Counted from the first letter of the stretch, positions 45,798 through 55,217 are shown. The stretch is DNA of 64,000 nt from Bacillota bacterium (GCA_023402395.1 JAEYGI010000040.1:124001-188000), one strand, 5' to 3'. Notes: generated from the letters alone by a model not told the origin. Numbers and translations are program-made.

Positions 45798-45839
45798 CAA
45801 ATAATATATGCTAATCAAAAACCATCAAGAGAGGGCTCA

Positions 45840-47195
45840 GTGAAAACCAAAGAAAAAAACGGAATTGAAATCCCAGAAATCTTATTACCGGGACCGGCAA
45901 TTGATATGACAAAGTGGCCGGTGGTCGCTTGCGATCAATACACCTCCCAGCCGGAGTATTGGGAAGAAGTCGCGGCGCTGGTTGGAGACGAACCATCCAC
46001 CTTTCATCTGATTTTTCCAGAGGTGTATTTGGAAAACAGTGACGAAGCCAGACGAATCGGCAAAATTCAGCAAAAAATGGCCGAATATCTCAGCCGGGAA
46101 ATTCTGATCTCGTCAACGCCGGGCTTTATTTTGGTGAACCGCCGGACTGCCCGCGCCCAGTCGCGCCAAGGGCTGATGGTCGCCCTTGACCTGGAATGCT
46201 ACGACTTTCGCAACGGGGCGAAAACATTGATTCGCGCCACCGAAGGAACGGTGCTCGAACGGATACCGCCCCGGGTCCGCGTCCGCGAGGGGGCTTCATT
46301 GGAATGTCCGCATGTGATGGCGTTAATCGACGACCCGGAGGGAACGGTCATTGAACCGCTAGCCCGGGAGGTAATCGGACGCCAGCCGCTCTACGATACC
46401 GACCTGATGATGAACGGCGGGCATATCACCGGGTATCAAATCAATGATCCGGCCGCCATTGACCGGCTCCAAAATGCGTTGCGGCGTTTGGCTGACCCGG
46501 AATATTTTTCCGCTAAATACGGAGTAGATGATCAAAATGTCCTTCTTTGCGCGGTGGGTGACGGCAATCATTCGCTGGCCACCGCCAAAGCGGTATGGGA
46601 GAAGTTAAAGCAAAGCCTTCCCTCTGAAGCGAGGACCAGCCATCCGGCTCGCTATGCCTTGGTGGAGTTGGTTAACGTCCATGACCGGGGAATCCGGTTT
46701 GAGCCAATTCACCGGGTCGTTTTTGATGGCACTGAGGATATATTGCGTCAAATGCGGCAATATTTTACAGCCAGGGGTTCGGAAGTTACGGTCCGCGATA
46801 TTCCCGAGACGAACGGTCTGGAGGCGCTGGTGCAATCCAGACGGAAATCGGGCAGAGCGGAGATCCATTGTTTCGGATTCTGCAATCAGGCGGGTCAAGG
46901 AATCGTGGAGATCAAAAAAACCGGCCATCAGCTTGATGTCGCAACCTTACAGGAATTTTTAGATGAATGGCTGCGTGCAAACTCTGATAGCCGGATTGAC
47001 TATATTCATGGTGCAGAAGTTGTGGCGGAACTGGGCGTCAAGCCGGGGAATACCGGATTTTTCTTACCGGCCATGGATAAGAGTGACCTGTTTCGAACGG
47101 TAATCGTGGACGGAGTCCTGCCGCGCAAGACATTTTCCATGGGAGAAGCAGAGGAGAAACGGTTTTATTTGGAATGCCGTAAAATTGTAATTTAG
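45840..47195 (+). CDS. DUF1015 family protein
   Basis: 451 residues from GTG 45840 (gagagg upstream). Characteristic stretches are ACDQYTSQPEYWEEV, FILVNRRTARAQSRQGLMVALDLECYDF, ATEGTVLERIPPRV and LLCAVGDGNHSLATAKAVWE. The family (COG4198) is common in Clostridia. A kinase-like fold has been suggested, but the reaction in bacteria is not established to my knowledge. It follows surface protein C by about 40 bp. Confidence 0.85.
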   Translation: MKTKEKNGIEIPEILLPGPAIDMTKWPVVACDQYTSQPEYWEEVAALVGDEPSTFHLIFPEVYLENSDEARRIGKIQQKMAEYLSREILISSTPGFILVNRRTARAQSRQGLMVALDLECYDFRNGAKTLIRATEGTVLERIPPRVRVREGASLECPHVMALIDDPEGTVIEPLAREVIGRQPLYDTDLMMNGGHITGYQINDPAAIDRLQNALRRLADPEYFSAKYGVDDQNVLLCAVGDGNHSLATAKAVWEKLKQSLPSEARTSHPARYALVELVNVHDRGIRFEPIHRVVFDGTEDILRQMRQYFTARGSEVTVRDIPETNGLEALVQSRRKSGRAEIHCFGFCNQAGQGIVEIKKTGHQLDVATLQEFLDEWLRANSDSRIDYIHGAEVVAELGVKPGNTGFFLPAMDKSDLFRTVIVDGVLPRKTFSMGEAEEKRFYLECRKIVI

Positions 47196-47308
47196 GCGTC
47201 TGTGCGAGGGTCGCGATCACTAGCAATTTAAAGGATAGCGCCTTATCAGTACAGATAAGCTGGTGTTTATTTCCTCAAAAAAGGATTGCGCGCACGAGCT
47301 CTTAGCTA

Positions 47309-47554
47309 TTACGCATTCCGGAGATCAATGATTTGATGTTCGAAGGATAGTCCGGACGCAAGGCAATCTTCTTTTGAGACCAATTTGGGTTCGCTGGTGT
47401 TACCCTTCTCGACAAAGTGAACCACGTATCCTTTTTGTTTGATCTCCTCTAAAAGTTTTTGAACGCCGAGGGATATCTCCCCAAAATGAAACGAATTCTT
47501 TTTCGATTGCATCATCCGAAAGACCAATTCTTCAGTGGGATTTTTTTCGATCAT
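47309..47554 (-). CDS. Small hypothetical protein
   Basis: 81 residues, ATG at 47554 with aaggggtg upstream. The sequence is soluble and charged, with LGVQKLLEEIKQKGYVVHFVEKG in the middle. Codon use looks like a real gene and it has a good ribosome site. No family is recognised. Confidence 0.55.
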   Translation of the reverse strand: MIEKNPTEELVFRMMQSKKNSFHFGEISLGVQKLLEEIKQKGYVVHFVEKGNTSEPKLVSKEDCLASGLSFEHQIIDLRNA

Positions 47555-48033
47555 TGCAAAGCACCCCTTGTTAGCTTGATGTTATATTTCATCTGATACC
47601 ATTTTAATATAAAAAGATTTACGCCAGATAAACGGATTGTTTAATTTTGGTAACAAATTTGTCGGGTATTGCCGCAATCTTGCCTGGTAAACCGAATATT
47701 TCCGGTATGCGGCCGGTTTTCGGGAGTACCCTAATTAATATGAATGTATACGGAACTATCCTGTCGGGCCCAATTTTTGTGGACATCCATCGCCCTGGGC
47801 CGAGTATTACCACGTGAAAAAGAGATTGATAAAATTAATCTGAAGATGTATAGGAACTGTCGGTAAGATATGTTACTATAGTGGGGGAATTTTGTACTAT
47901 TGGAATCAGTGGCTCCCAATATCTCATTGATGGGCTGACCCGCCAAAGGCGCGACCGATCCGGCGCGCTGAAATCTGGCGTGAGATTAGCGGACTCCGCA
48001 AATAAAAAACTGCAGAATCAGTGGTGAAACAAG
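47555..48033 (+). promoter_or_regulatory. thrC upstream region: promoter and GC-rich leader
   Basis: TTGATA (47826-47831), 17 bp, TATAGG (47849-47854) is a plausible promoter. It would give a ~170-nt leader containing small stems such as cGCCaaaGGCg and gcggactccgc. No known riboswitch or T-box was recognised. The remainder (47555-47820) holds nothing I can support. Confidence 0.4.
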
Positions 48034-49536
48034 TTGAACTATTTAAGCACTAGGGGCGGAAGCGGGGGACTTTCTTCCGCGGAAGCCATTCGTTTTGGAA
48101 TCGCGCCTGATGGCGGACTGTTTACACCGGAATGCCTCCCCAGGTTGGGTCGGGAAGCGCTTCAGGCCATGTTGGGTTTGAATTATCAGGAACTTGCCGT
48201 AAAAATTCTTTCCGGCTACCTTTCGGACTTTTCTGTTACCGAGCTGGAAGCGATGGTTTACGCCGCATACACGCACCCCGCCAAGTGGGCTGACGCGAGA
48301 ATCACTCCGGTTATCCCCCTCGATGAGAACCAGTATATTATTGAACTATTTCACGGCCCCACTTGTGCGTTTAAAGATGTGGCCTTACAACTTCTTCCCT
48401 ATTTGATGACCAAAGCGGGCGAGATGGCCCGAGATCCCAACGAGATGATCATTTTGGTCGCAACTTCCGGAGATACCGGCAAGGCCGCTTTGGAAGGGTT
48501 TAAGGATGTGTCTGGCACCCGGATTATCGTGTTCTATCCTGAGCAGGGAGTCAGCGATATTCAAAAATTGCAGATGATGACTCAAGAAGGCATAAATACC
48601 ACGGTGGTAGGGGTCCATGGCAATTTTGACGATGCCCAGACCGGGGTGAAGCGGATCTTCACCGATTCCGCCATGATTGAGAGCCTCCGGAAGCGAAGGA
48701 TGTCGTTTTCCTCGGCGAATTCCATTAACTGGGGCCGGCTGGCGCCGCAGATTGTATACTATTTTTATGGTTATTTGGAATTATGCAGGCAGGGAAAGCT
48801 TCATTGCGGCGACCGGCTGAATGTCGCCGTTCCCACCGGGAATTTCGGGAACATTTTAGCCGCCTATTTTGCAAAAGAGATGGGGTTGCCGCTCGGGAAA
48901 CTAATTTGCGCCTCCAATTCCAATAACGTCCTGACTGATTTTATTCAAAGCGGGACTTACAGCCGGAACCGGCCGTTTCATACAACCATCTCGCCTTCCA
49001 TGGACATTCTGATCTCCAGTAATTTGGAACGGTTGCTTTATTACCTGGCCGGCGAAAACCCGGAATCGGTCCGGCACTGGATGGAACGGTTGAAAGAATC
49101 CGGGGAATACAAGGTTGATCCCGAAACCGCCGGACGGATCAAAAATCAGTTTGCCAGCGGTTTTGCTACGGAAGCGGAGACCATGGCCACCATCCGTCAA
49201 GTCTTTAGTGATACCCGGTACGTATTGGATCCGCATACGGCCGTGGGCAAGGCAGTCGTGGAACGTTACCGTCAGATGAGCGGCGACACGGCGCCGGTAT
49301 TGATCGCTGCTACCGCCAGCCCGTTTAAGTTTAACTCCGCCGTGATTGAAGCCATATCCGGCGCGGCGGCCGTTCAAGGCCTCAACGAATTTCAACTGTT
49401 GGAGAAGCTTCAATTGCTTTCGGATACGGCAATTCCGGCGAGCTTGCGATTGCTGGCGGAGAAGCAGATTTTGCATACCGAGGTTTGTCGCGTTGTTCAA
49501 ATGCAGTCGGTGGTTTCCGGCATTCTCGGGGTATAA
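48034..49536 (+). CDS. thrC: Threonine synthase
   Basis: 500 residues, the length of the long (class with N-terminal extension) enzymes. It begins NYLSTRGG and has the PLP lysine in HGPTCAFKDVALQLLP, ATSGDTGKAALEGF for phosphate and substrate, and PTGNFGNILAAYFAKEMGLP. It turns O-phosphohomoserine into threonine. TTG 48034 is the only start near the family N-terminus; its ribosome site is weak (agtggtg). Confidence 0.93.
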   Translation: MNYLSTRGGSGGLSSAEAIRFGIAPDGGLFTPECLPRLGREALQAMLGLNYQELAVKILSGYLSDFSVTELEAMVYAAYTHPAKWADARITPVIPLDENQYIIELFHGPTCAFKDVALQLLPYLMTKAGEMARDPNEMIILVATSGDTGKAALEGFKDVSGTRIIVFYPEQGVSDIQKLQMMTQEGINTTVVGVHGNFDDAQTGVKRIFTDSAMIESLRKRRMSFSSANSINWGRLAPQIVYYFYGYLELCRQGKLHCGDRLNVAVPTGNFGNILAAYFAKEMGLPLGKLICASNSNNVLTDFIQSGTYSRNRPFHTTISPSMDILISSNLERLLYYLAGENPESVRHWMERLKESGEYKVDPETAGRIKNQFASGFATEAETMATIRQVFSDTRYVLDPHTAVGKAVVERYRQMSGDTAPVLIAATASPFKFNSAVIEAISGAAAVQGLNEFQLLEKLQLLSDTAIPASLRLLAEKQILHTEVCRVVQMQSVVSGILGV

Positions 49537-49590
49537 AAAGAAGCGGTTGGTTTAAGGATAAACACGACAGGGTTTGCTGAAATCGAGTCC

Positions 49591-49613
49591 AAAGCACCAA
49601 AACGGTGCTTTTC
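49591..49613 (+). terminator. Terminator of thrC
   Basis: aagcacc pairs with ggtgctt, loop aaaac, then TT. Confidence 0.65.
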
Positions 49614-49684
49614 TTATCGGGAGGATTTGTGACTTTTGCACCGAATATTCTTTCGTTGGCATGCAATTTTCCAAAGGAGTATGA

Positions 49685-51961
49685 ATGGAAAGACAGATTG
49701 AAATTCCGGAATTTTACCGTAATTACCGGCTGGATGAGTTTCAGCGGGAAGCCATCAAGGAATTGATGCTGGGAAAATCGGTGCTGGTTTCGGCGCCGAC
49801 TGGAGTCGGCAAGACGCTCATCGCCGATTACCTGATCGATCAGGCCATTCTCAAGGGGGACCGGGTGATTTACACCGCTCCCATTAAGGCACTGTCCAAC
49901 CAGAAGTTTAAAGAGTTTAAAGCGCTGTACGGCGCCGAAAAGGTTGGAATTGTCACCGGCGATGTGGTTATCAATCCCGATGCCGAGATTTGCCTGATGA
50001 CCACCGAAATTTTCCGGAACATACTCCATCAGGATTTGCCCAGGCTGGAGGGGATCTCGCACATCATCTTCGATGAGATCCATTACTTATCCGATGAGGA
50101 TCGGGGAACGGTCTGGGAGGAGTCAATCATCTTTATGCCCTCCGGAATGAGGCTGCTGGGGCTCTCGGCCACCATCCCCAACGCTTATGAACTGGCGGAA
50201 TGGATCGGTGAGATCAAACAACATCAAGTGTCGGTGATTGTTAAAAAGGACCGGGCGGTCCCGCTGGAGCATTTCATCTTTGAGAAGCATTTGGGCGCTA
50301 CCGACTTGAAGGCGGTTATCAAGTACCGGCAAGAATTGCAGGAAAAAGAGACGGTCTCGTTCCGGGATAAGCGGGAATGGGAATCTACCCATCAGGATTT
50401 GATCAAATTCATCGGTAAGAAAAAACAACTCCCTTGCCTCTATTTCGTGTTCAGCCGGCGCATGTGCGAGATCAAGGCCACTGAAACCAGCTATCTTCGG
50501 AACTTTCTGTCGGAGGAGGAGTCGGAACGGGCCGAAACCACCTTTGACCGGATGGCGGGGGAATTTGGTGTTACAACTCTGAAAACGATCATCCAAGCCC
50601 GTTCCTTGCTGGTGAAGGGAGTCGGCTATCATCATTCCGGGTTGCTTCCGGTCTTGAAAGAGATCGTCGAAACTCTTTTTGGCATGGGCTTAATCAAGGT
50701 GATGTACGCCACCGAGACCTTCGCGGTTGGGATCAATTATCCGGTGCGAACCGTCTGCTTTGACAGTCCGTCCAAATTTGACGGGGTATCGTTTCGGCCC
50801 ATGACCAACCTGGAATATTTTCAGATGGCGGGAAGGGCCGGCCGGCGCGGCATCGATACTCAAGGAACCGTCTATATTTTGGCGGATATCCGTAATTTAC
50901 GGCCTGAAGAATTTCCCAGCACAAAGCAGGATGAGATTGAGGAATTGCGAAGCAGATTTAATCTCTCTTATAACTCGGTGCTCAATTTGAACCGAAACCA
51001 TGACACCGACCAGATCCAGGTGATCCTCAATCAAAATTTCGCCACGTATCAAGCGCGAAATGATAAGAAAGTCTTTGATCAACAACTGGCCAATGACGCC
51101 AAAAGGCTGAGCCATCTCAGTTCCAGCCTTTGCGGCGACCGGGAGAACCCCCAATGTCCGTTGGTCTATAGCAGGATTCGGCAAAAGTTAAAGAAAAAGC
51201 AGCGCAGATTGCGGTTTATCAAGGGCCGGGCCAGGGCCGCCATTGCCGCTGAGATCGAAGAGTTAAAGGTATTTTTGGGAACCGTGACTCCCCGGGAATG
51301 CGATCCCAACAATCAGGCCGAGTGTGAGGAGTTGCTGAAAAATTGGGCCGAACTTCATCAGCGGGTGGCCTCGCTTCAGGAACGAAGCTCACAGATTGTT
51401 GTTTCGGGCCGTTTTAACGAGGATCTGCAATTGAAGACCGAGATTTTGGAAGATTTGGATTACATCCAAGAGGGGCATCTACTTCCCCGAGGTGAGTTCG
51501 CCGCCCAGATTTATACGCAAGAGCTGCTAATTACCGAGCTTTACTTTAACGGGATTTTTCACGAACTGGACTCCGATCAGCTCAACGCGCTAGTGGTGGG
51601 GATCGATTATGAACCGCGCAAGGGCGAGTTCTATCCGAAACAATTGCCGTTTGATGTCCGGCCGGTCAAGACTATCATCCGCAATCTGGTGTACCGATAT
51701 GGTGTGGACGAACGGGATGCGGTCTTTTACCCCAGCCTTTCCAACCTGGCATACAAATGGAGCCAGGGAGCGACTTTTCCCGAATTGATCCGGGATGCTG
51801 GCGGAATTCAGGAAGGGGATATTGTCCAAGCGTTCCGGCGGGCCATTGATATTATGCGCCAGATGAAAGCGGCCTGTATGGGACAGGATCCAATCCTCGC
51901 GTCCAAATTGAAGGATTGCATGGACCGGATGGATCGGGATATCATCGAGGTTAATTTATAG
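49685..51961 (+). CDS. Ski2/Mtr4-type DEAD-box helicase
   Basis: 758 residues. Helicase motifs: SAPTGVGKT (I), TAPIKALSNQK (Ia), DEIHYLSDE (II), LSATIPN (III), FSRRMCEIK and ATETFAVGINYP (IV/V), QMAGRAGRRGID (VI). The C-terminal ~300 residues resemble the DSHCT helical region of Ski2-like RNA helicases (COG4581). A central segment with CGDRENPQCPLVYSRIRQKLKKKQRR may be a metal- or RNA-binding insert. Such enzymes feed RNA to exonucleases in eukaryotes; bacterial roles are poorly known. An aaggag site precedes ATG 49685. Confidence 0.9.
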   Translation: MERQIEIPEFYRNYRLDEFQREAIKELMLGKSVLVSAPTGVGKTLIADYLIDQAILKGDRVIYTAPIKALSNQKFKEFKALYGAEKVGIVTGDVVINPDAEICLMTTEIFRNILHQDLPRLEGISHIIFDEIHYLSDEDRGTVWEESIIFMPSGMRLLGLSATIPNAYELAEWIGEIKQHQVSVIVKKDRAVPLEHFIFEKHLGATDLKAVIKYRQELQEKETVSFRDKREWESTHQDLIKFIGKKKQLPCLYFVFSRRMCEIKATETSYLRNFLSEEESERAETTFDRMAGEFGVTTLKTIIQARSLLVKGVGYHHSGLLPVLKEIVETLFGMGLIKVMYATETFAVGINYPVRTVCFDSPSKFDGVSFRPMTNLEYFQMAGRAGRRGIDTQGTVYILADIRNLRPEEFPSTKQDEIEELRSRFNLSYNSVLNLNRNHDTDQIQVILNQNFATYQARNDKKVFDQQLANDAKRLSHLSSSLCGDRENPQCPLVYSRIRQKLKKKQRRLRFIKGRARAAIAAEIEELKVFLGTVTPRECDPNNQAECEELLKNWAELHQRVASLQERSSQIVVSGRFNEDLQLKTEILEDLDYIQEGHLLPRGEFAAQIYTQELLITELYFNGIFHELDSDQLNALVVGIDYEPRKGEFYPKQLPFDVRPVKTIIRNLVYRYGVDERDAVFYPSLSNLAYKWSQGATFPELIRDAGGIQEGDIVQAFRRAIDIMRQMKAACMGQDPILASKLKDCMDRMDRDIIEVNL

Positions 51962-51974
51962 GCATCGGGATAAA

Positions 51975-52095
51975 GCGTTGTGAATAACGCCGGCTGAAGG
52001 CCGGGTTTACACAAAAGCTCAGGGAAGCAAGTAATAAAGCCGATTTTGACTTTTGGGGATATATTATCGATCTTCAGCTTTGTCACATGACTTCT
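51975..52095 (+). repeat. Two-hairpin repeat family 2, complete copy
   Basis: gcgttgtgaataacg, a ccggc/gccgg hairpin, linker ACACAAAAGCTCAGGGAAGC, then aataaagcc...agctttgt and cacatgactt. It fills the gap between the helicase and bactofilin-like genes. Confidence 0.78.
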
Positions 52096-52167
52096 AAATC
52101 CGCCCAAGGGTTGATAACCGTAGCATCTTAAACCCGTATAGAGGATTCAGAGATTGGTGGTAGATTG

Positions 52168-53316
52168 ATGAAAAAAACAGTGATGTTATTGATAATCGGC
52201 GCCGTGATCATGCTGGGGACGGGGATTCCAGTCTGGGCTAGCCCGTGGCAGATCTCCGGCGGAGAGCGGATCATCAGCAAGGGACAAGTGATTTCGGGCG
52301 ACCTGATCTTCAGCGGCAGTCGGTTGGAGATTGAAGGGACGATCGAGGGCGATCTGCTCGTGTTGGCCGGCGAGGTCCGGATCGATGGCCGGGTTGGCGG
52401 CAGCGTCCTCGGAGTCGTCTCCGAGCGGCTGACCATCAACGGGACAGTGGCCCGGGACGTAAGAGTCCTGGCGTTGGAATTATTGCTGAACGGCGCGGTC
52501 GACCGTAACCTGACCGTGTGGACATATCATTTGGCGACCGGGCCGCAATCCCGGATCGGCCAAGGCATCCTGGGCAAAATGATCGAGTTGAAACTGGCGG
52601 GAACAGTCGGCGGCCCGGTAGACGTCAATAGTTACAATTTCAATCAGATTGGCGGCCGGATCGGCGGGGACGTCATCGTTCGGGGCGCCCCGGCGCGATG
52701 GACCAGTCCGCTGGCCATCGGCGGCAAGGTGCTCGACTACAGCGTGGCTCCATCAAATCCGTCTCATGTCAAAGGGGTGGCTGTCGCCGGAGGTTATGAA
52801 GTCAAAGTTGACCAGGGTAACGGCTTGATTTTAATGTTGTTTCTCGGCTGGCTGCTGGGGAGCTTGATATTGAGCATTGTCATTTTCCGGCTCTTTCCCA
52901 GGACGGTATGGCGGATAACCGAAACATCGGCTACTTTCCGGAAAAATTTGCTCATCGGTATGGCCGGTTTTATCGCAATCCCAGTTTTGATTGCGATCTT
53001 CAGTACCGGAATCGTCTTCCCGTACCTCAGCCTGATTAGTCTGCCATTTATAATTTTATTGATTTTACTTTACATCGGCTTGTTATTTTTCTCCGGAATT
53101 TTAGTCAATATCTGGTTTGGGCGGCTTTTGTTTCGATCAAAGTTGCATCCGGTATTAATGATTGTTCTCGGCGGGTTGACTTTGGCCATACTGAACACGC
53201 TTCCTTTAATCAACTTAGGGCTAGTGCTGGTCACCAATTGCGTCGGTTTTGGCATGATTTTACGGAGTTTTAAGTTTCAATTCAAGGATGAACCCGCGGA
53301 TTTTATTTCAAAATGA
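52168..53316 (+). CDS. Bactofilin-like membrane protein
   Basis: 382 residues from ATG 52168 (ggtgg upstream). Signal peptide or first helix (MKKTVMLLIIGAVIMLGTGIPVWA), then a ~180-residue run of short beta repeats (VISGDLIFSGSRLEIEGTIEGDLLVLAGEVRIDGRVGGSVLGV) like the polymer-forming bactofilin fold, but here outside the membrane, followed by four or so membrane helices. It could scaffold envelope structures. The function is not established. Confidence 0.78.
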   Translation: MKKTVMLLIIGAVIMLGTGIPVWASPWQISGGERIISKGQVISGDLIFSGSRLEIEGTIEGDLLVLAGEVRIDGRVGGSVLGVVSERLTINGTVARDVRVLALELLLNGAVDRNLTVWTYHLATGPQSRIGQGILGKMIELKLAGTVGGPVDVNSYNFNQIGGRIGGDVIVRGAPARWTSPLAIGGKVLDYSVAPSNPSHVKGVAVAGGYEVKVDQGNGLILMLFLGWLLGSLILSIVIFRLFPRTVWRITETSATFRKNLLIGMAGFIAIPVLIAIFSTGIVFPYLSLISLPFIILLILLYIGLLFFSGILVNIWFGRLLFRSKLHPVLMIVLGGLTLAILNTLPLINLGLVLVTNCVGFGMILRSFKFQFKDEPADFISK

Positions 53317-53374
53317 ACCGGGTCTCATTCGCCGTTTCATGAAATATTCATCGAATCGTAAATTTGTTCTATTG

Positions 53375-53391
53375 AATCCATCCGATGGATT
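53375..53391. promoter_or_regulatory. Perfect 17-bp dyad upstream of kduI
   Basis: aatccatc-c-gatggatt lies about 110 bp before kduI. The length and symmetry fit a repressor operator; the regulator is unknown, and the site differs from the LacI-type palindrome at 59.2 kb. Confidence 0.45.
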
Positions 53392-53500
53392 ATCTAAGAT
53401 TTAAGTAGTACTTGGGAAGGAAAGGACCCATTGTTTGTTGGCGGGTAATAAAGGATAGCTAAACTTAATTATAACATTAATTCATAAGGAGGAATTTGAC

Positions 53501-54328
53501 ATGGAAAATCGTAACGCGATTAATCCACGGGACTTTAAAAGCTATACCACTGAACGAATCCGCGAGGAATTGTTGATCCAGGATCTGTTCCTGCCCGGAC
53601 GGATCAAAACGGTATATAGTCATGACGACCGGATCATTGTCGGGAGCGCCTGTCCGACCACTCCGCTGAAACTGGAAGCCGGCGCCGAGTTGCGGGCCGC
53701 TTATTTCCTGGAACGGCGGGAGATGGGCGTGATCAACATCGGGCCGAAGGGCACCGTGAAAGTCGATGGGGTCGATTACGTTCTGGATACCAAAGACGGG
53801 CTGTATATCGGGATGGGCTCTAAGGAGATTATTTTCTCCAGCGTCGATCCGCAACAACCGGCCAAGTTTTACTTTAACAGCGCACCGGCTCATCAGGCGT
53901 ATCCCATCCAAAAGATTGAACTCGGCCAAACCGAGGCCAATCATTTGGGCTCGCCGGCCGAATCCAATGTCAGAACCATTCATAAATATATTCATCCGCA
54001 AGGGGTCAAGAGTTGCCAACTTGTGATGGGCATGACCATTCTTGAACCCAACAATTTATGGAACACCATGCCCTGCCATACCCACGACCGGCGGATGGAA
54101 GTATATTTATACTTCAATATTCCAGACACCGCGGTGGTCTTCCATCTGATGGGCGAACCCAATGAAACCCGGCATGTGGTCATGCGTAATGAAGAAGCCA
54201 TCATTTCTCCCAGTTGGTCGATTCACTCCGGCGTCGGGACCCAAAACTATACCTTTATCTGGGGAATGGTCGGGGAGAACCAGGTGTTCTCGGATATGGA
54301 CGCGGTTCCCATGTCAGAGTTAAAATAA
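53501..54328 (+). CDS. kduI: 5-keto-4-deoxyuronate isomerase
   Basis: 275 residues, the family length. It converts 5-keto-4-deoxyuronate from pectin or other uronate polymers to 2,5-diketo-3-deoxygluconate. Metal-binding region MPCHTHDRRMEVYLYF and the second His in SPSWSIHSGVGTQNYTFIWGMVGEN are clear. ATG 53501 follows aaggaggaa. kduD follows by 18 bp in the same operon. Confidence 0.95.
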   Translation: MENRNAINPRDFKSYTTERIREELLIQDLFLPGRIKTVYSHDDRIIVGSACPTTPLKLEAGAELRAAYFLERREMGVINIGPKGTVKVDGVDYVLDTKDGLYIGMGSKEIIFSSVDPQQPAKFYFNSAPAHQAYPIQKIELGQTEANHLGSPAESNVRTIHKYIHPQGVKSCQLVMGMTILEPNNLWNTMPCHTHDRRMEVYLYFNIPDTAVVFHLMGEPNETRHVVMRNEEAIISPSWSIHSGVGTQNYTFIWGMVGENQVFSDMDAVPMSELK

Positions 54329-54346
54329 TTTGAAGAGGTGACCGTA

Positions 54347-55108
54347 ATGATTCTCGATAAGTTCAGTTTAAAAGGAAAAGTGGCCATTGTCACCGGCAGC
54401 AGCACTGGTTTGGGCCAGGGGATGTCGCTGGCGATGGCCGAAGCCGGAGCCGATGTGGTCGGAGTTGACTATGTCCCGTCGCCCGAGACCAAAGAGCGGG
54501 TCGAAGCGTTGGGCCGTAAATTTCTGGAGATTCAGGCCAATCTGATGACCATCGAAGCCATCCCGGGCATTATTAAACAAGTGTTGGATACGTTCGGGAA
54601 GATCGATATCCTGATTAACAACGCCGGGATCATTCGTCGGACCGATGCTTTGGAGTTCTCCGAGAAAGATTGGGATGACGTTTTGGACATCAACTTGAAG
54701 ACGGTCTTTTTCTTCAGCCAGGCCGTGGCTAAGCAATATGTCAGCCAGGGAAGCGGCGGCAAAATCATTAATATCGCCTCGATGCTGTCGTTTCAGGGAG
54801 GAATCCGGGTCCCGTCCTATACCGCGAGCAAGAGCGGGGTAATGGGGATCACCCGGGCCATGGCCAATGAATGGGCCAAATACAATATCAACATCAATGC
54901 CATTGCCCCCGGGTATATGGCCACCAATAATACGGCGCCATTGCGCGCCGATGAGCAACGCAGCGCCGACATCCTGGCCCGGATCCCGGCCGGCCGGTGG
55001 GGAACCCCGGAGGATGTGCAGGGCGCGGCGGTCTTTCTAGCCTCGGAAGCCGCGAGTTATATTAATGGCTACACCGTGGCGGTAGACGGCGCTTGGCTAG
55101 CGCGTTGA
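54347..55108 (+). CDS. kduD: 2-deoxy-D-gluconate 3-dehydrogenase / KduD
   Basis: 253 residues from ATG 54347 (gaggtga six bases upstream). SDR motifs TGSSTGLG, NNAG, Ser in NIASMLSF and YTASK. The ending RIPAGRWGTPEDVQGAAVFLASEAASYINGYTVAVDG is typical KduD. It reduces or oxidises 2,5-diketo-3-deoxygluconate to KDG after KduI. Its paralogue lies at 9.6 kb. Confidence 0.93.
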   Translation: MILDKFSLKGKVAIVTGSSTGLGQGMSLAMAEAGADVVGVDYVPSPETKERVEALGRKFLEIQANLMTIEAIPGIIKQVLDTFGKIDILINNAGIIRRTDALEFSEKDWDDVLDINLKTVFFFSQAVAKQYVSQGSGGKIINIASMLSFQGGIRVPSYTASKSGVMGITRAMANEWAKYNININAIAPGYMATNNTAPLRADEQRSADILARIPAGRWGTPEDVQGAAVFLASEAASYINGYTVAVDGAWLAR

Positions 55109-55140
55109 TTTTTGTTTTCCGTTTTAGAGTATGAGCTATC

Positions 55141-55185
55141 TATGTCGCAATCAATTTTTTGAACGCCGTAAACTATTGCGACATA
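55141..55185. promoter_or_regulatory. Perfect 11-bp inverted repeat after kduD
   Basis: tatgtcgcaat (55141-55151) and attgcgacata (55175-55185) are perfect inverted arms 23 bp apart. It could be an operator for what follows or an mRNA-end hairpin. A short piece like the end of repeat family 1 (ttcaacttatatag) follows at 55200. Confidence 0.45.
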
Positions 55186-55217
55186 TTTTCCTGATTTATT
55201 TCAACTTATATAGTCTT

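Noticed and set aside
45840..47195. Serine kinase call for the DUF1015 protein
   Set aside because: The link to archaeal free-serine kinases is too loose to assign a reaction here.
47731..47946. Minus-strand frame before thrC
   Set aside because: No ribosome site and no recognisable pattern; the region fits a promoter and leader better.
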